In this document: positions 16,162 through 23,493 of the stretch, one piece after another
How positions within the stretch are numbered: the first letter of the stretch is position 1
Layout of the letters: each line of letters starts with the position of its first letter
The notes under the pieces: model-generated
Database searches by the model: none
What the model saw: only the letters and a program-made list of their open reading frames with translations
Told to the model about the DNA's origin: nothing
From: JAJNPS01 sp031378845
GTDB taxonomy: Bacteria > Pseudomonadota > Alphaproteobacteria > Rhodobacterales > Rhodobacteraceae
NCBI GenBank assembly: GCA_031378845.1
Contig: JANNES010000001.1
Location: 62,001-126,000 of the forward strand
Direction of reading: 5' to 3'
DNA: 64,000 bases
Program-made: the position numbers and the translations under genes

Positions 16162-16599
16162 GTGAAATCCATCGACATCGGCGACCTTTCTGCCCGCAGC
16201 GGATTGGCTCCTTCAGCCTTGCGCCACGACGATGACATCGGCCTGATCACCGCACAATCGCGCCACGGACATCGCAGTCAATTTGGGCCGGACGCGATGC
16301 TGCGCCTGTCCCTGATCGCGCTGGGCAAATCGGCTGGTTTTACCCTTGCCGAAATTGGCGCGATGCTTGGTCGTGATGGCATCCCCGATCTGAACCGTGC
16401 CGAACTGCACGCCCGCGCCGATGATCTTGACCGACAGATCGGCGATCTGACTGCGCTGCGCGACACGTTGCGCCACGTTGCCGATTGCCGCGCCCCTTCG
16501 CATCTCGAATGTCCCAGCTTTCGCCGCCTCCTGAAGGTCGCTGCCCGGCACGGCATTGCCAAGACGCGCCGCCCCCTTCGAGGCAAAGCCGCAACCTGA
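16162..16599 (+). CDS. MerR-family transcriptional regulator
   Basis: The 145-residue regulator, from GTG 16162, begins VKSIDIGDLSARSGLAPSAL. It has the winged-helix DNA-binding part (residues 4-70, including SRHGHRSQFGPD), a long dimerisation helix (ADDLDRQIGDLTALRDTLRH), and a C-terminal cysteine pair in VADCRAPSHLECPSFRRLL. The usual RYYE at the end of helix 2 is RHDDD here, an unusual change at a DNA-contact region. The cysteines do not form the four-cysteine SoxR cluster. A TTG at 16150 would add four residues. It probably activates the divergent MFS gene. Confidence 0.82.
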   Translation: MKSIDIGDLSARSGLAPSALRHDDDIGLITAQSRHGHRSQFGPDAMLRLSLIALGKSAGFTLAEIGAMLGRDGIPDLNRAELHARADDLDRQIGDLTALRDTLRHVADCRAPSHLECPSFRRLLKVAARHGIAKTRRPLRGKAAT

Positions 16600-16689
16600 T
16601 CCGGGGCAGAACCGCCATGGGCGGATTATTTCTTTCCTCCATGACAACCCGCGCTTATGAAGACGCAGGGCACGGAACAGGGACGGAAT

Positions 16690-17499
16690 ATGGCGCATAT
16701 TATCGTTGTCGGGAACGAAAAGGGCGGTTCGGGCAAGTCGACCACCTGCATGCATGTGGCAACGGCCCTTGCCCGTATGGGGCACAGGGTCGGGGCGCTG
16801 GATCTTGACCTGCGCCAGAAAAGTTTTGGCCGCTACATTGAAAACCGCCGTGCCTATCTTGCGCGCGCTGGCCTGACAATCGCCACGCCTGACTACCGCG
16901 ACCTGCCCGAATTTGATGCCGCGACCCTGCCGCCGGGAGAAAACCCCTTTGACCAGCGCCTCGCTGCCGCCGTCTCCGCGATGGAGCCTGTTTGCGATTT
17001 CATCGTCATCGACTGCCCGGGCAGCCACACCCGGCTGAGCCAGGTCGCCCATTCGCTGGCGGATACGCTCATTTCGCCGCTCAACGACAGTTTCGTCGAT
17101 TTCGACCTGCTGGCCCGGATGGATATGGAAACCGGGCGCGTCAAGGGCCCCTCGATCTATTCCGAAATGGTCTGGGGGGCGCGGCAGCTTCGCGCACAAG
17201 CAGGGCTAAAGCCCATCGACTGGATTGTTCTGCGCAATCGCCTTGGCGCACAACAGATGCACAACAAGAAAAAGGTGGGCGCGGCTTTGGAAGAGTTGTC
17301 CCGCCGCATCGGGTTCCGTGTGGCGCCCGGATTTTCCGAACGCGTGATTTTCCGCGAGCTGTTCCCGCGCGGCCTGACCCTCTTGGATCTGAAAGATACC
17401 GGCGTCGATCAGCTGAACCTGTCCAACATCGCCGCCCGCCAAGAGGTCCGCGACCTCATGAACGAGCTGTGCCTGCCCGGTGTCACTGTGACGTTTTGA
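16690..17499 (+). CDS. mipZ: Division plane positioning ATPase MipZ
   Basis: MipZ is a ParA/MinD-type P-loop ATPase that forms polar gradients with ParB and blocks FtsZ assembly away from mid-cell in alphaproteobacteria. The 269 residues start MAHIIVVGNEKGGSGKST, with the deviant Walker A at 9-18, followed by GALDLDLRQKSFGRYIENR and CMHVATALARMGH. The switch II region is FIVIDCPGSHTRLSQ and the C-terminal part is FRELFPRGLTLLDL. ATG 16690 fits the family start better than the longer frame from 16657. It has no parAB neighbours here. Confidence 0.95.
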   Translation: MAHIIVVGNEKGGSGKSTTCMHVATALARMGHRVGALDLDLRQKSFGRYIENRRAYLARAGLTIATPDYRDLPEFDAATLPPGENPFDQRLAAAVSAMEPVCDFIVIDCPGSHTRLSQVAHSLADTLISPLNDSFVDFDLLARMDMETGRVKGPSIYSEMVWGARQLRAQAGLKPIDWIVLRNRLGAQQMHNKKKVGAALEELSRRIGFRVAPGFSERVIFRELFPRGLTLLDLKDTGVDQLNLSNIAARQEVRDLMNELCLPGVTVTF

Positions 17500-17644
17500 A
17501 AACCAGCCCCTTGGGCTCGACGGCGTCCGTCGTGCGCGTCAGACGCTTCAGGCGCATGTCATAGCGCTCATCCTCGGCATCTGCCGCATTGGATTTGTGC
17601 GAAAAGAACCCCAGGCGTTGTACAAGTGCGAGACCGGCTTTCAT
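17483..17644 (-). CDS. Small conserved-looking protein overlapping the mipZ 3' end
   Basis: A 53-residue frame on the minus strand has a near-ideal GGAGG six bases before ATG 17644. The product begins MKAGLALVQRLGFFSHK, continues ADAEDERYDMRLKRLTRTT and ends KGLVFKTSQ: a short amphipathic N-terminus, an acidic patch and a basic helix. It converges with mipZ and overlaps its last 17 bases. Strong ribosome binding site and genome-like codon use support it. Function unknown. Confidence 0.62.
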   Translation of the reverse strand: MKAGLALVQRLGFFSHKSNAADAEDERYDMRLKRLTRTTDAVEPKGLVFKTSQ

Positions 17645-17837
17645 GACATCCTCCGTCGTTATTTACCATCTCAGATTGCCGCTGCTGCAGGGCAGAACTG
17701 CGGCGCAAACAGGGGCATTTGGGGGAATTGCGTGAAACAATGTGTTTCGGTAACACGCCCTGCAAGGCCGAAAAGCCTCGAAAAACGCTGTCCTTCGGGC
17801 CAAATGCGTCGAAACCCGCGGCAAATGAGGTTGAATA

Positions 17838-19340
17838 ATGGCCAACCCTGTCTTTGACGCCCTTTTTGCCCCTCTGGCTCTGCGGGAGGGGACGCTGCTT
17901 CATCTTGCCGACGATACCGGCTGGACGGGCCGCGATTTCCTCGGCCTTGTGCGGGCAACGGCGGCGACTTTGCTGGCCTTGGGCGTCGCGCCGGGCGACC
18001 GGATCGCGGTGCAGGTCGACAAGTCGCCGCACGCGCTTGCACTTTATGGCGCAGCGGTTGCGGTGGGGGCAGTGTTCTTGCCGCTGAACACCGCTTACAC
18101 GGCCCATGAGGTCGACTATTTCATCGCCGACGCGACGCCTGAACTCTTTATTGCGACGCCGGCGCGTCTGGCGGAGTTCACCGGCAGGGCAGGCACTCCG
18201 GCTCGGATCCTGTCGCTGGGGTCGGACGGGCAGGGCAGCTTTGCCAGCCATCACGCGGGCTTGCCCCCACACTGGAACCCGGTTCCCCGCAAACTGGATG
18301 ATCTTGCGGCGATCCTTTACACCTCGGGCACCACGGGGCGGTCCAAGGGCGCGATGCTGACGCATGGCAATCTCTTGTCCAATGCCGGGACCCTCGCCCG
18401 CCTCTGGGGCTTTACCGACCGCGACGTGCTGCTGCACGCCCTGCCGATCTTTCACACGCATGGCCTGTTCGTCGCCTCCAACATCAGCCTCTTGACCGCA
18501 GGCCGGATGATCTTTCTGCCCGGCTTTGATCTGGATATCGTGTTGCGCGTGATGTCCCGCGCCACCGCGATGATGGGCGTGCCGACCTTTTACACCCGCC
18601 TCCTTGGCGATCCGCGCTTCACCCGCGATCTGACAGCCGGCATGCGGCTCTTCATCTCCGGCTCCGCACCGCTCCTGGCCGAAACGCACGTTGCGTTCGC
18701 GGCGCGGACCGGCCACCGCATCCTCGAACGTTACGGGATGACCGAAACCAACATGAACACCTCCAACCCCTATGACGGCGAACGCCGGGCAGGGACCGTG
18801 GGCATGCCCCTGCCGGGGGTGGAGTTGCGGATCATGGCGGACGGCGCCGAGGTCGCTGCGGGCGCGGTTGGCGGCATCGAGGTGCGCGGCCCGAACGTCT
18901 TCAAAGGGTACTGGAACATGCCCGAAAAGACCGCCGAGGAGTTGCGCCCCGATGGCTGGTTCATCACCGGCGATCTGGGCCGCATTGACGCCGACGGCTA
19001 TCTGCACATCGTTGGCCGCGCCAAGGACCTCATCATCACCGGCGGTTTCAACGTCTACCCGATCGAGGTCGAAGAGGCGCTCGATGCCGTGCCGGGCGTC
19101 CGGGAATCCGCCGTCGTCGGCCTGCCGCATCCCGACTTTGGCGAGGCGGTCTTTGCGGTGCTGACCCTGACCGATCCGGACATGACACCGGAGACGGCCC
19201 TTGCCGAAATCCGCGACCGGCTCGCCCGGTTCAAACAGCCGAAAGCCGCCGTGGTGGTGGATGCCCTGCCGCGCAACGCGATGGGCAAGGTGCAAAAGGC
19301 AGCCCTCAGGGCGCAGTTTGCAGGTCGGTTTCAGCCCTGA
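17838..19340 (+). CDS. matB: Malonyl-CoA synthetase
   Basis: The 500-residue AMP-forming acyl-CoA ligase is predicted to make malonyl-CoA from malonate, CoA and ATP. P-loop YTSGTTGRSKG lies near 162-172, the adenylation motif RYGMTETNMNTSN near 297, and GDLGRIDADGYLHIVGR with KDLIITGGFNVYP near 378-405. The catalytic lysine is in RNAMGKVQKA near the C-terminus. HTHGLFVASNI and RTGHRILERYG are characteristic of MatB-type enzymes. ATG 17838 has no close alternatives. It stands as a single gene with its own 190-base upstream region and could feed malonate into fatty acid or ethylmalonyl pathways. Confidence 0.87.
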   Translation: MANPVFDALFAPLALREGTLLHLADDTGWTGRDFLGLVRATAATLLALGVAPGDRIAVQVDKSPHALALYGAAVAVGAVFLPLNTAYTAHEVDYFIADATPELFIATPARLAEFTGRAGTPARILSLGSDGQGSFASHHAGLPPHWNPVPRKLDDLAAILYTSGTTGRSKGAMLTHGNLLSNAGTLARLWGFTDRDVLLHALPIFHTHGLFVASNISLLTAGRMIFLPGFDLDIVLRVMSRATAMMGVPTFYTRLLGDPRFTRDLTAGMRLFISGSAPLLAETHVAFAARTGHRILERYGMTETNMNTSNPYDGERRAGTVGMPLPGVELRIMADGAEVAAGAVGGIEVRGPNVFKGYWNMPEKTAEELRPDGWFITGDLGRIDADGYLHIVGRAKDLIITGGFNVYPIEVEEALDAVPGVRESAVVGLPHPDFGEAVFAVLTLTDPDMTPETALAEIRDRLARFKQPKAAVVVDALPRNAMGKVQKAALRAQFAGRFQP

Positions 19341-19365
19341 CGCCGCCCAACAGCTGTCGGGACGG

Positions 19366-19395
19366 ATGTCCGAAAAATGTCCGACAGATGTCCGA
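19366..19395. repeat. Three ATGTCCGA direct repeats at 11-base spacing
   Basis: ATGTCCGA occurs at 19366-19373, 19377-19384 and 19388-19395, each exactly 11 bases apart, in the convergent gap between matB and the ArsR gene. One helical turn of spacing places all copies on the same DNA face. Purpose unknown; see findings. Confidence 0.6.
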
Positions 19396-19404
19396 CACAA
19401 CATT

Positions 19405-19746
19405 TCACCCCGGCTCGGGGCGATCCACGGCTAGCTCGCCCTCCAGAAACCGCTCGAACGCGTCCAGATCCACCGGCTCGAACTGCCCGAAGCCTTGCAT
19501 CCAGACAGACGCCGCGCGCAGCGCATCGGGCTCCAGCTTGCACCAGATCAGGCGCCCCCGCCGCTCGCGGCTGATCAGCCCGGCCTCGGCCAGCACGGTC
19601 AGGTGTTTCGAGATCGCGGCCAGGCTCATGGCGAACGGCTCTGCCACATCGGTGACCGCCATGTCATCCTCCAGCAGCATGGCCATGATCGCCCGCCGTG
19701 TCGGGTCGGCAAGGGCTGCAAAGACCGTATCGAGGGGCTGCGACAT
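19405..19746 (-). CDS. ArsR-family transcriptional regulator
   Basis: The 113-residue winged-helix regulator has LADPTRRAIMAMLLEDDMAV, ISKHLTVLAEAGLISRERRG (recognition helix and wing), and a C-terminal region with WMQGFGQFEP and FERFLEGEL. The metal-binding ELCVCDL motif of ArsR proper is absent, so this is one of the metal-independent members often found with SRPBCC-type genes. ATG 19746 (MSQPLDTVFAAL) is preferred to 19782. No partner gene adjoins it: it converges with matB and diverges from the ATP synthase operon. Confidence 0.88.
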   Translation of the reverse strand: MSQPLDTVFAALADPTRRAIMAMLLEDDMAVTDVAEPFAMSLAAISKHLTVLAEAGLISRERRGRLIWCKLEPDALRAASVWMQGFGQFEPVDLDAFERFLEGELAVDRPEPG

Positions 19747-19962
19747 CGGCTGACTATGGGCAGGGCAGGGCGTGATCGTCAACCGGATGGTTGAATATCA
19801 CCCTGGATCATTGCCATCTCGCACGCTAACCTACACCACTTCATCTTTGCAAAAATATCCATTTAAAACAATAGTTTGAACGCGGACCCTGCACCATCTT
19901 GCCCCGTTGACTCCGCGGCGCCGCCCCACTAGGTATACAACCTGCTGTGATGGGGTGTCGCC

Positions 19963-20292
19963 ATGGCTTCCGAACCCGATCCTGACCGGTTGCGCGCCCT
20001 TGAGGCGCGGCTGGAACAGGTAAAGGAAAAGCCGAAGGCCGCGCAAACCAACACGGTCAAGGGTTTCTCGCAGGGCGAGGTGGCCTGGAGGATGGTGATC
20101 GAGCTCTGTACCGGGATGGTTCTCGGCATGGCGATCGGTTACGGGCTGGATGTGCTCTTTGGCACGCTGCCGATCTTCCTGATCATCTTTTCCCTGATCG
20201 GTTTTGCGGCAGGCGTCAAAACGATGCTGGGGTCCGCAAGGCAACTGTCAAAGACCAACGCGGGTGACACCGCTTCGGGCAAAGGGGACTAG
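19963..20292 (+). CDS. atpI: F0F1 ATP synthase assembly protein AtpI
   Basis: The 109-residue AtpI/AtpZ-type protein aids c-ring assembly. A charged N-terminus (LRALEARLEQVKEKPKAAQ) precedes two hydrophobic helices (MVIELCTGMVLGMAIGYGLD and LPIFLIIFSLIGFAAGV) joined by a short loop. It starts the F0 operon and lies 2 bases upstream of atpB. The F1 genes are not in this window, matching the split atp arrangement of alphaproteobacteria. Confidence 0.9.
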   Translation: MASEPDPDRLRALEARLEQVKEKPKAAQTNTVKGFSQGEVAWRMVIELCTGMVLGMAIGYGLDVLFGTLPIFLIIFSLIGFAAGVKTMLGSARQLSKTNAGDTASGKGD

Positions 20293-20294
20293 GG

Positions 20295-21092
20295 ATGGCG
20301 ACGGGCGCTGAAGAGCACGCAAGCAGTGGTTTGCAGATCCATCCGATGGATCAGTTCATCGTCAAGAAATTGTTCTGTGCGGACGACATCGCCACCCCCT
20401 TGAACGACTGCACCACCAACATCGCGTGGTATCAACCGACCAACGTGACCCTTTGGATGGCGATTGCCGTTCTGTGCGTCGTCGTCCTGCTGGTGCTTGG
20501 CACCCGCCGTCGCGCCATCGTGCCGACCCGCAGCCAGTCCATCGCCGAGATGCTCTACGGCTTCATCTACAACATGGTCGAAGAGGTGTCCGGGCATGAG
20601 GGGATCAAGTACTTCCCCTATGTCATGACCTTGTTCCTGTTCGTCTTTTTGTCGAATATGCTGGGTCTGATCCCGATGTCCTTCACCACCACCTCGCACA
20701 TCGCGGTCACCGCGACGCTGGCGCTGTTGGTGTTCTTTACCGTCACCATCGTGGGTTTTGTCCGCAAAGGCCCCGGTTTTCTCAAGATGTTCTGGGTCTC
20801 ATCGGCGCCCCTGGTGCTGCGCCCCATCCTCGCGATGATCGAGATCATCTCGTATTTCGTGCGCCCGCTCAGCCATTCCATTCGTCTTGGCGGCAACCTG
20901 ATGGCCGGCCACGCCGTCATCAAGGTTTTTGCGGGCTTTGCCGGCGCCATGGGCGTCGCCTCGGTCGTCCCGATTGCCGCCATTGCCGCCATCTACGGGC
21001 TTGAGCTGCTGGTCGCAGCGGTTCAGGCTTACGTCTTCACCATTCTGACCTGCGTCTATCTTCGCGACGCGGTGGGCGACGCGCACCATTAG
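20295..21092 (+). CDS. atpB: ATP synthase F0 subunit a
   Basis: The 265-residue polytopic subunit a forms the proton half-channels against the c-ring. The essential arginine is in SIRLGGNLMAGHAVIKV, within the fourth large helix. Other hallmarks are IHPMDQFIVKKLF near the N-terminus and LELLVAAVQAYVFTILTCVYL at the C-terminus. Spacing and order (atpI, atpB, atpE, atpF', atpF) are canonical for this group. Confidence 0.97.
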   Translation: MATGAEEHASSGLQIHPMDQFIVKKLFCADDIATPLNDCTTNIAWYQPTNVTLWMAIAVLCVVVLLVLGTRRRAIVPTRSQSIAEMLYGFIYNMVEEVSGHEGIKYFPYVMTLFLFVFLSNMLGLIPMSFTTTSHIAVTATLALLVFFTVTIVGFVRKGPGFLKMFWVSSAPLVLRPILAMIEIISYFVRPLSHSIRLGGNLMAGHAVIKVFAGFAGAMGVASVVPIAAIAAIYGLELLVAAVQAYVFTILTCVYLRDAVGDAHH

Positions 21093-21135
21093 GGTCCGAA
21101 CCAACTTTCAGCCAATTCCAAAAAGGAGCTACCAA

Positions 21136-21372
21136 ATGGAAGGCGATATCGCAGAAATGGGCAAGTTCATCGGTGCAGGTCTTGCAACGATGGGTCTCGG
21201 CGGCGCGGGCATCGGCGTGGGCCACATTGCCGGAAACTTCCTGTCGGGTGCCCTGCGCAACCCGTCGGCAGCCCCCGGCCAGATGGCCAACCTCTTTGTC
21301 GGCATCGCGTTTGCCGAAGCTCTGGGGATCTTTTCGTTCCTCATCGCCCTGCTCTTGATGTTCGCCGTCTAA
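21136..21372 (+). CDS. atpE: ATP synthase F0 subunit c
   Basis: The 78-residue hairpin proteolipid of the rotor ring has helix 1 with GLGGAGIGVGHIAG, polar loop RNPSAAPGQ, and helix 2 with the proton-carrying carboxylate E61 in FAEALGIFSF. AAAAGGAG lies 7 bases before ATG. It needs more copies than the other F0 subunits; a perfect 10-base-pair intercistronic hairpin directly downstream may help achieve this. Confidence 0.97.
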   Translation: MEGDIAEMGKFIGAGLATMGLGGAGIGVGHIAGNFLSGALRNPSAAPGQMANLFVGIAFAEALGIFSFLIALLLMFAV

Positions 21373-21393
21373 GTCTTTGTGAACACGAAGGAT

Positions 21394-21419
21394 CGGTCAG
21401 AGGTCTAGGCCTCTGACCG
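21394..21419 (+). ncRNA. Intercistronic hairpin between atpE and atpF'
   Basis: CGGTCAGAGG-TCTAGG-CCTCTGACCG is a perfect 10-base-pair stem with a 6-base loop, 21 bases after the atpE stop. No T-run follows (CAGGCCGC). It is therefore more likely an mRNA stabilising or processing structure than a terminator. Confidence 0.55.
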
Positions 21420-21450
21420 CAGGCCGCTGGTTTCGCAAAGGAGCGTAAAG

Positions 21451-21990
21451 ATGGCGACAGAAGCTGCAACTGGTGCCGCGGAGCACGCCGAAAAGGCGGG
21501 CATGCCGCAGCTGGATTTTTCGACCTGGCCGAACCAGATCTTCTGGCTCGCGGTCACGCTTGTGGTGATCTATCTGGTGTTGACGCGCATTGCCTTGCCA
21601 CGCATAGGCGGGGTTCTGGCGGAACGTCGGGGCACCATCACAAATGACCTCGCCACCGCCGAAGAGTTGAAACAAAAGGCCGTCGCTGCCGAAAAGGCCT
21701 ATGAAGAAGCCTTGGCCCAGGCACGGGTCGAGGCCGGCAAGATCGCCGCCAGCACGCGCGCCGAGATACAAAAAGACCTCGATATCGCGATTGCCAAGGC
21801 CGATGCCGAGATCGCTGCGAAATCCGCCGAAGCGGAAAAGCGGCTGGCCGAGATTCGCGATGGCGCGATGGCTGCGGTTGCGGATGTTGCGCGCGACACT
21901 GCCAGCGAACTCGTCGGAGCGCTGGGTGGCAAGGTCGATGCAAAGTCCATTGCCGCCGCAATGACGGCGCGACTGAAAGGGGCCATGTGA
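21451..21990 (+). CDS. atpF2: ATP synthase F0 subunit b'
   Basis: The 179-residue b' subunit has one membrane helix (NQIFWLAVTLVVIYLVLTRIAL, about 29-50), then a long charged coiled coil of the peripheral stalk (IAASTRAEIQKDLDIAIAKA). Bacteria with b and b' build a heterodimeric stalk; b' carries a soluble N-terminal lead (here AATGAAEHAEKAGMPQLDFS). Its stop touches the start of atpF. Confidence 0.95.
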   Translation: MATEAATGAAEHAEKAGMPQLDFSTWPNQIFWLAVTLVVIYLVLTRIALPRIGGVLAERRGTITNDLATAEELKQKAVAAEKAYEEALAQARVEAGKIAASTRAEIQKDLDIAIAKADAEIAAKSAEAEKRLAEIRDGAMAAVADVARDTASELVGALGGKVDAKSIAAAMTARLKGAM

Positions 21991-22544
21991 TGATCCGGTT
22001 GATCCCGATCCTGATGCTGGCGGCCTCGCCCGCCTTTGCGGCAAGCGGGCCATTCTTTTCGCTTGGCAATACCAACTTTGTGGTGCTGATCGCGTTCGTG
22101 TGCTTTGTCGGCATCCTGTTCTATTACGGGGTTCCGGGCAAACTGACCGGGATGCTCGATGCCCGCGCTATCCAGATCAAGGCGGATCTGAACGAGGCCC
22201 GCGCGCTTCGCGAAGAGGCCAAGACGATCCTCGCGTCCTATGAGCGCAAGCAGTCCGAGGTTCGCGAACAGGCCGACCGCATCGTCGCAACCGCGCGCGA
22301 CGAGGCGATGGCCGCCGCAAAGCAGGCCAAGCTGGACCTTGCCCAGTCGATCACCCGCCGTATCGCCGCCGCCGAAGAGCAGATCGCCGCCTCTGAAAAG
22401 GCCGTGGTCAAGGATGTGCGCGACAAGGCTGTCGTCCTTGCGGTCAGCGTGGCCGCTGACGTGTTGGGCAAGCAGATGACAGCGGACGCCGCCTCGGCCT
22501 CCATTGATGCGGCCATTGGTCAGGTGGAAACGCGCTTTCACTGA
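21990..22544 (+). CDS. atpF: ATP synthase F0 subunit b
   Basis: The 184-residue b subunit of the peripheral stalk starts at ATG 21990, overlapping the b' stop by one base (TGATG). A GTG at 21987 is an alternative. The N-terminus MIRLIPILMLAASPAFA resembles a signal-like hydrophobic lead, followed by the membrane anchor NFVVLIAFVCFVGILFYYGV (about 30-49). A coiled coil rich in A, E and K follows. It is the last gene before an intrinsic terminator. Confidence 0.95.
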   Translation: MIRLIPILMLAASPAFAASGPFFSLGNTNFVVLIAFVCFVGILFYYGVPGKLTGMLDARAIQIKADLNEARALREEAKTILASYERKQSEVREQADRIVATARDEAMAAAKQAKLDLAQSITRRIAAAEEQIAASEKAVVKDVRDKAVVLAVSVAADVLGKQMTADAASASIDAAIGQVETRFH

Positions 22545-22572
22545 CCCTTGTGGCGGCTGATACGTCGCCCTG

Positions 22573-22602
22573 AACCCGGTCGCGCTGACCGGGTTTTTCT
22601 TT
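22573..22602 (+). terminator. Intrinsic terminator of the F0 operon
   Basis: AACCCGGTC-GCGCT-GACCGGGTT is a 9-base-pair stem followed by TTTTTCTTT. It starts 29 bases after the atpF stop and ends just before the convergent GntR gene. Confidence 0.92.
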
Positions 22603-22605
22603 GAC

Positions 22606-23379
22606 TCAAGACTCGCGCGACTGTTCGTGGTGCAGACGCTGACGGGCGATTGCTTCGTGCTGCTCCTCGCGCAGTTGATCGGCCAGCGACTTTTCGACAA
22701 ACCCCATATGCACCTCCACGGCCGTACGCGCGGCTGCCGGATCGCGGGCTTGCAGTGCCGCGTTGATGATGCGGTGCTGGTCCAGAAGATGATCGCGGGT
22801 CATCCGGTTGCGGAACATGATCTGCCGATTGTAAAAGACGCCCTGCCGCAAGAGGTCATACATGGACCGCATCATGTGCAGCATGATGACATTGTGGCTC
22901 GCCTCGATGATGGCAAGGTGAAAGGCTGCATCCAGCTCGGCTTCATCGGTAGGATCGCGTTTGTCATGGGCTGCCTCCATCTTGTCAAAGATCATGCCGA
23001 TAACCCGCAAATCGGTGTCCGAGGCAAACTCGGCGGCGCGTCCAGCCGCCAACCCCTCCATGTCACGGCGAAAGCTGACATAATCAAAGACGGCTTCCTG
23101 ATGCGACGCAAACAGCCGCACCAGACCTTCAGAAAAGGCAGAGCCCAGGACCTCTGCCACGAAAATTCCTGATCCGGGGCGCGTTGCCAAAAGCCCTTTG
23201 CCCTGAAGATCGGCAATTGCATCGCGCAAAGATGGCCGCGACACGCCAAGACGTTCGGCAAGCTCCCGCTCTGCCGGCAGCCGCTCGCCCGGCCGCAAGA
23301 TGCCGCGCAGGATCAAAAGCTCGATCTGGCGCACGACCGAGTTGGACAGCTTGTCGGGGAGGATCTTGTTAAAGGGCAT
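22606..23379 (-). CDS. FadR/GntR-family (FCD) transcriptional regulator, candidate glycolate regulator
   Basis: The 257-residue regulator has a GntR winged helix (residues 1-75: RQIELLILRGILRPGERLPA, LGVSRPSLRDAIADLQGKGL, PGSGIFVAE) and an FCD effector domain (RRDMEGLAAGRAAE, AAFHLAIIEASHN, DQHRIINAAL) with the histidines and aspartate that bind metal and carboxylate ligands. ATG 23379 gives the standard start; the frame extends to 23424. A TGGT-N11-ACCA palindrome lies just upstream and an identical layout precedes glcD, so I infer a GlcC-like role. PdhR or LldR-type specificity is also possible. Confidence 0.85.
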   Translation of the reverse strand: MPFNKILPDKLSNSVVRQIELLILRGILRPGERLPAERELAERLGVSRPSLRDAIADLQGKGLLATRPGSGIFVAEVLGSAFSEGLVRLFASHQEAVFDYVSFRRDMEGLAAGRAAEFASDTDLRVIGMIFDKMEAAHDKRDPTDEAELDAAFHLAIIEASHNVIMLHMMRSMYDLLRQGVFYNRQIMFRNRMTRDHLLDQHRIINAALQARDPAAARTAVEVHMGFVEKSLADQLREEQHEAIARQRLHHEQSRES

Positions 23380-23395
23380 TTGCAACGCTCCGGAT

Positions 23396-23414
23396 TGGTC
23401 AGAACATATGACCA
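23396..23414. promoter_or_regulatory. Candidate autoregulatory operator of the FadR/GntR gene
   Basis: TGGTCAGAACATATGACCA has 6-base inverted arms TGGTCA and TGACCA, 17 bases upstream of the regulator's ATG. It shares the TGGT-N11-ACCA geometry with the site at 46237-46255 before glcD. FadR-family operators are built on TGGT/ACCA half-sites. Confidence 0.55.
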
Positions 23415-23433
23415 GAGCGCGCAAGGCTCAATG

Positions 23434-23470
23434 AAAAAGGGACCCGCCTGGACGATGCCCTGCGGATCCC
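23434..23470 (-). terminator. Intrinsic terminator of the OmpA-family gene
   Basis: On the minus strand GGGATCCGC pairs with GCGGGTCCC (one G-T wobble) around a 14-base loop, followed by TTTTTCAT. It lies 23 bases beyond the end of the OmpA gene, in its direction of transcription. Confidence 0.75.
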
Positions 23471-23493
23471 CGATGTCGCGACGTGTTTTGCGA

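Noticed and set aside
17568..19403. A 611-codon frame on the minus strand opposite matB
   Set aside because: It lies fully antisense to the malonyl-CoA synthetase and has no recognisable motif or start signal; mirror frames of this kind are common in this genome.
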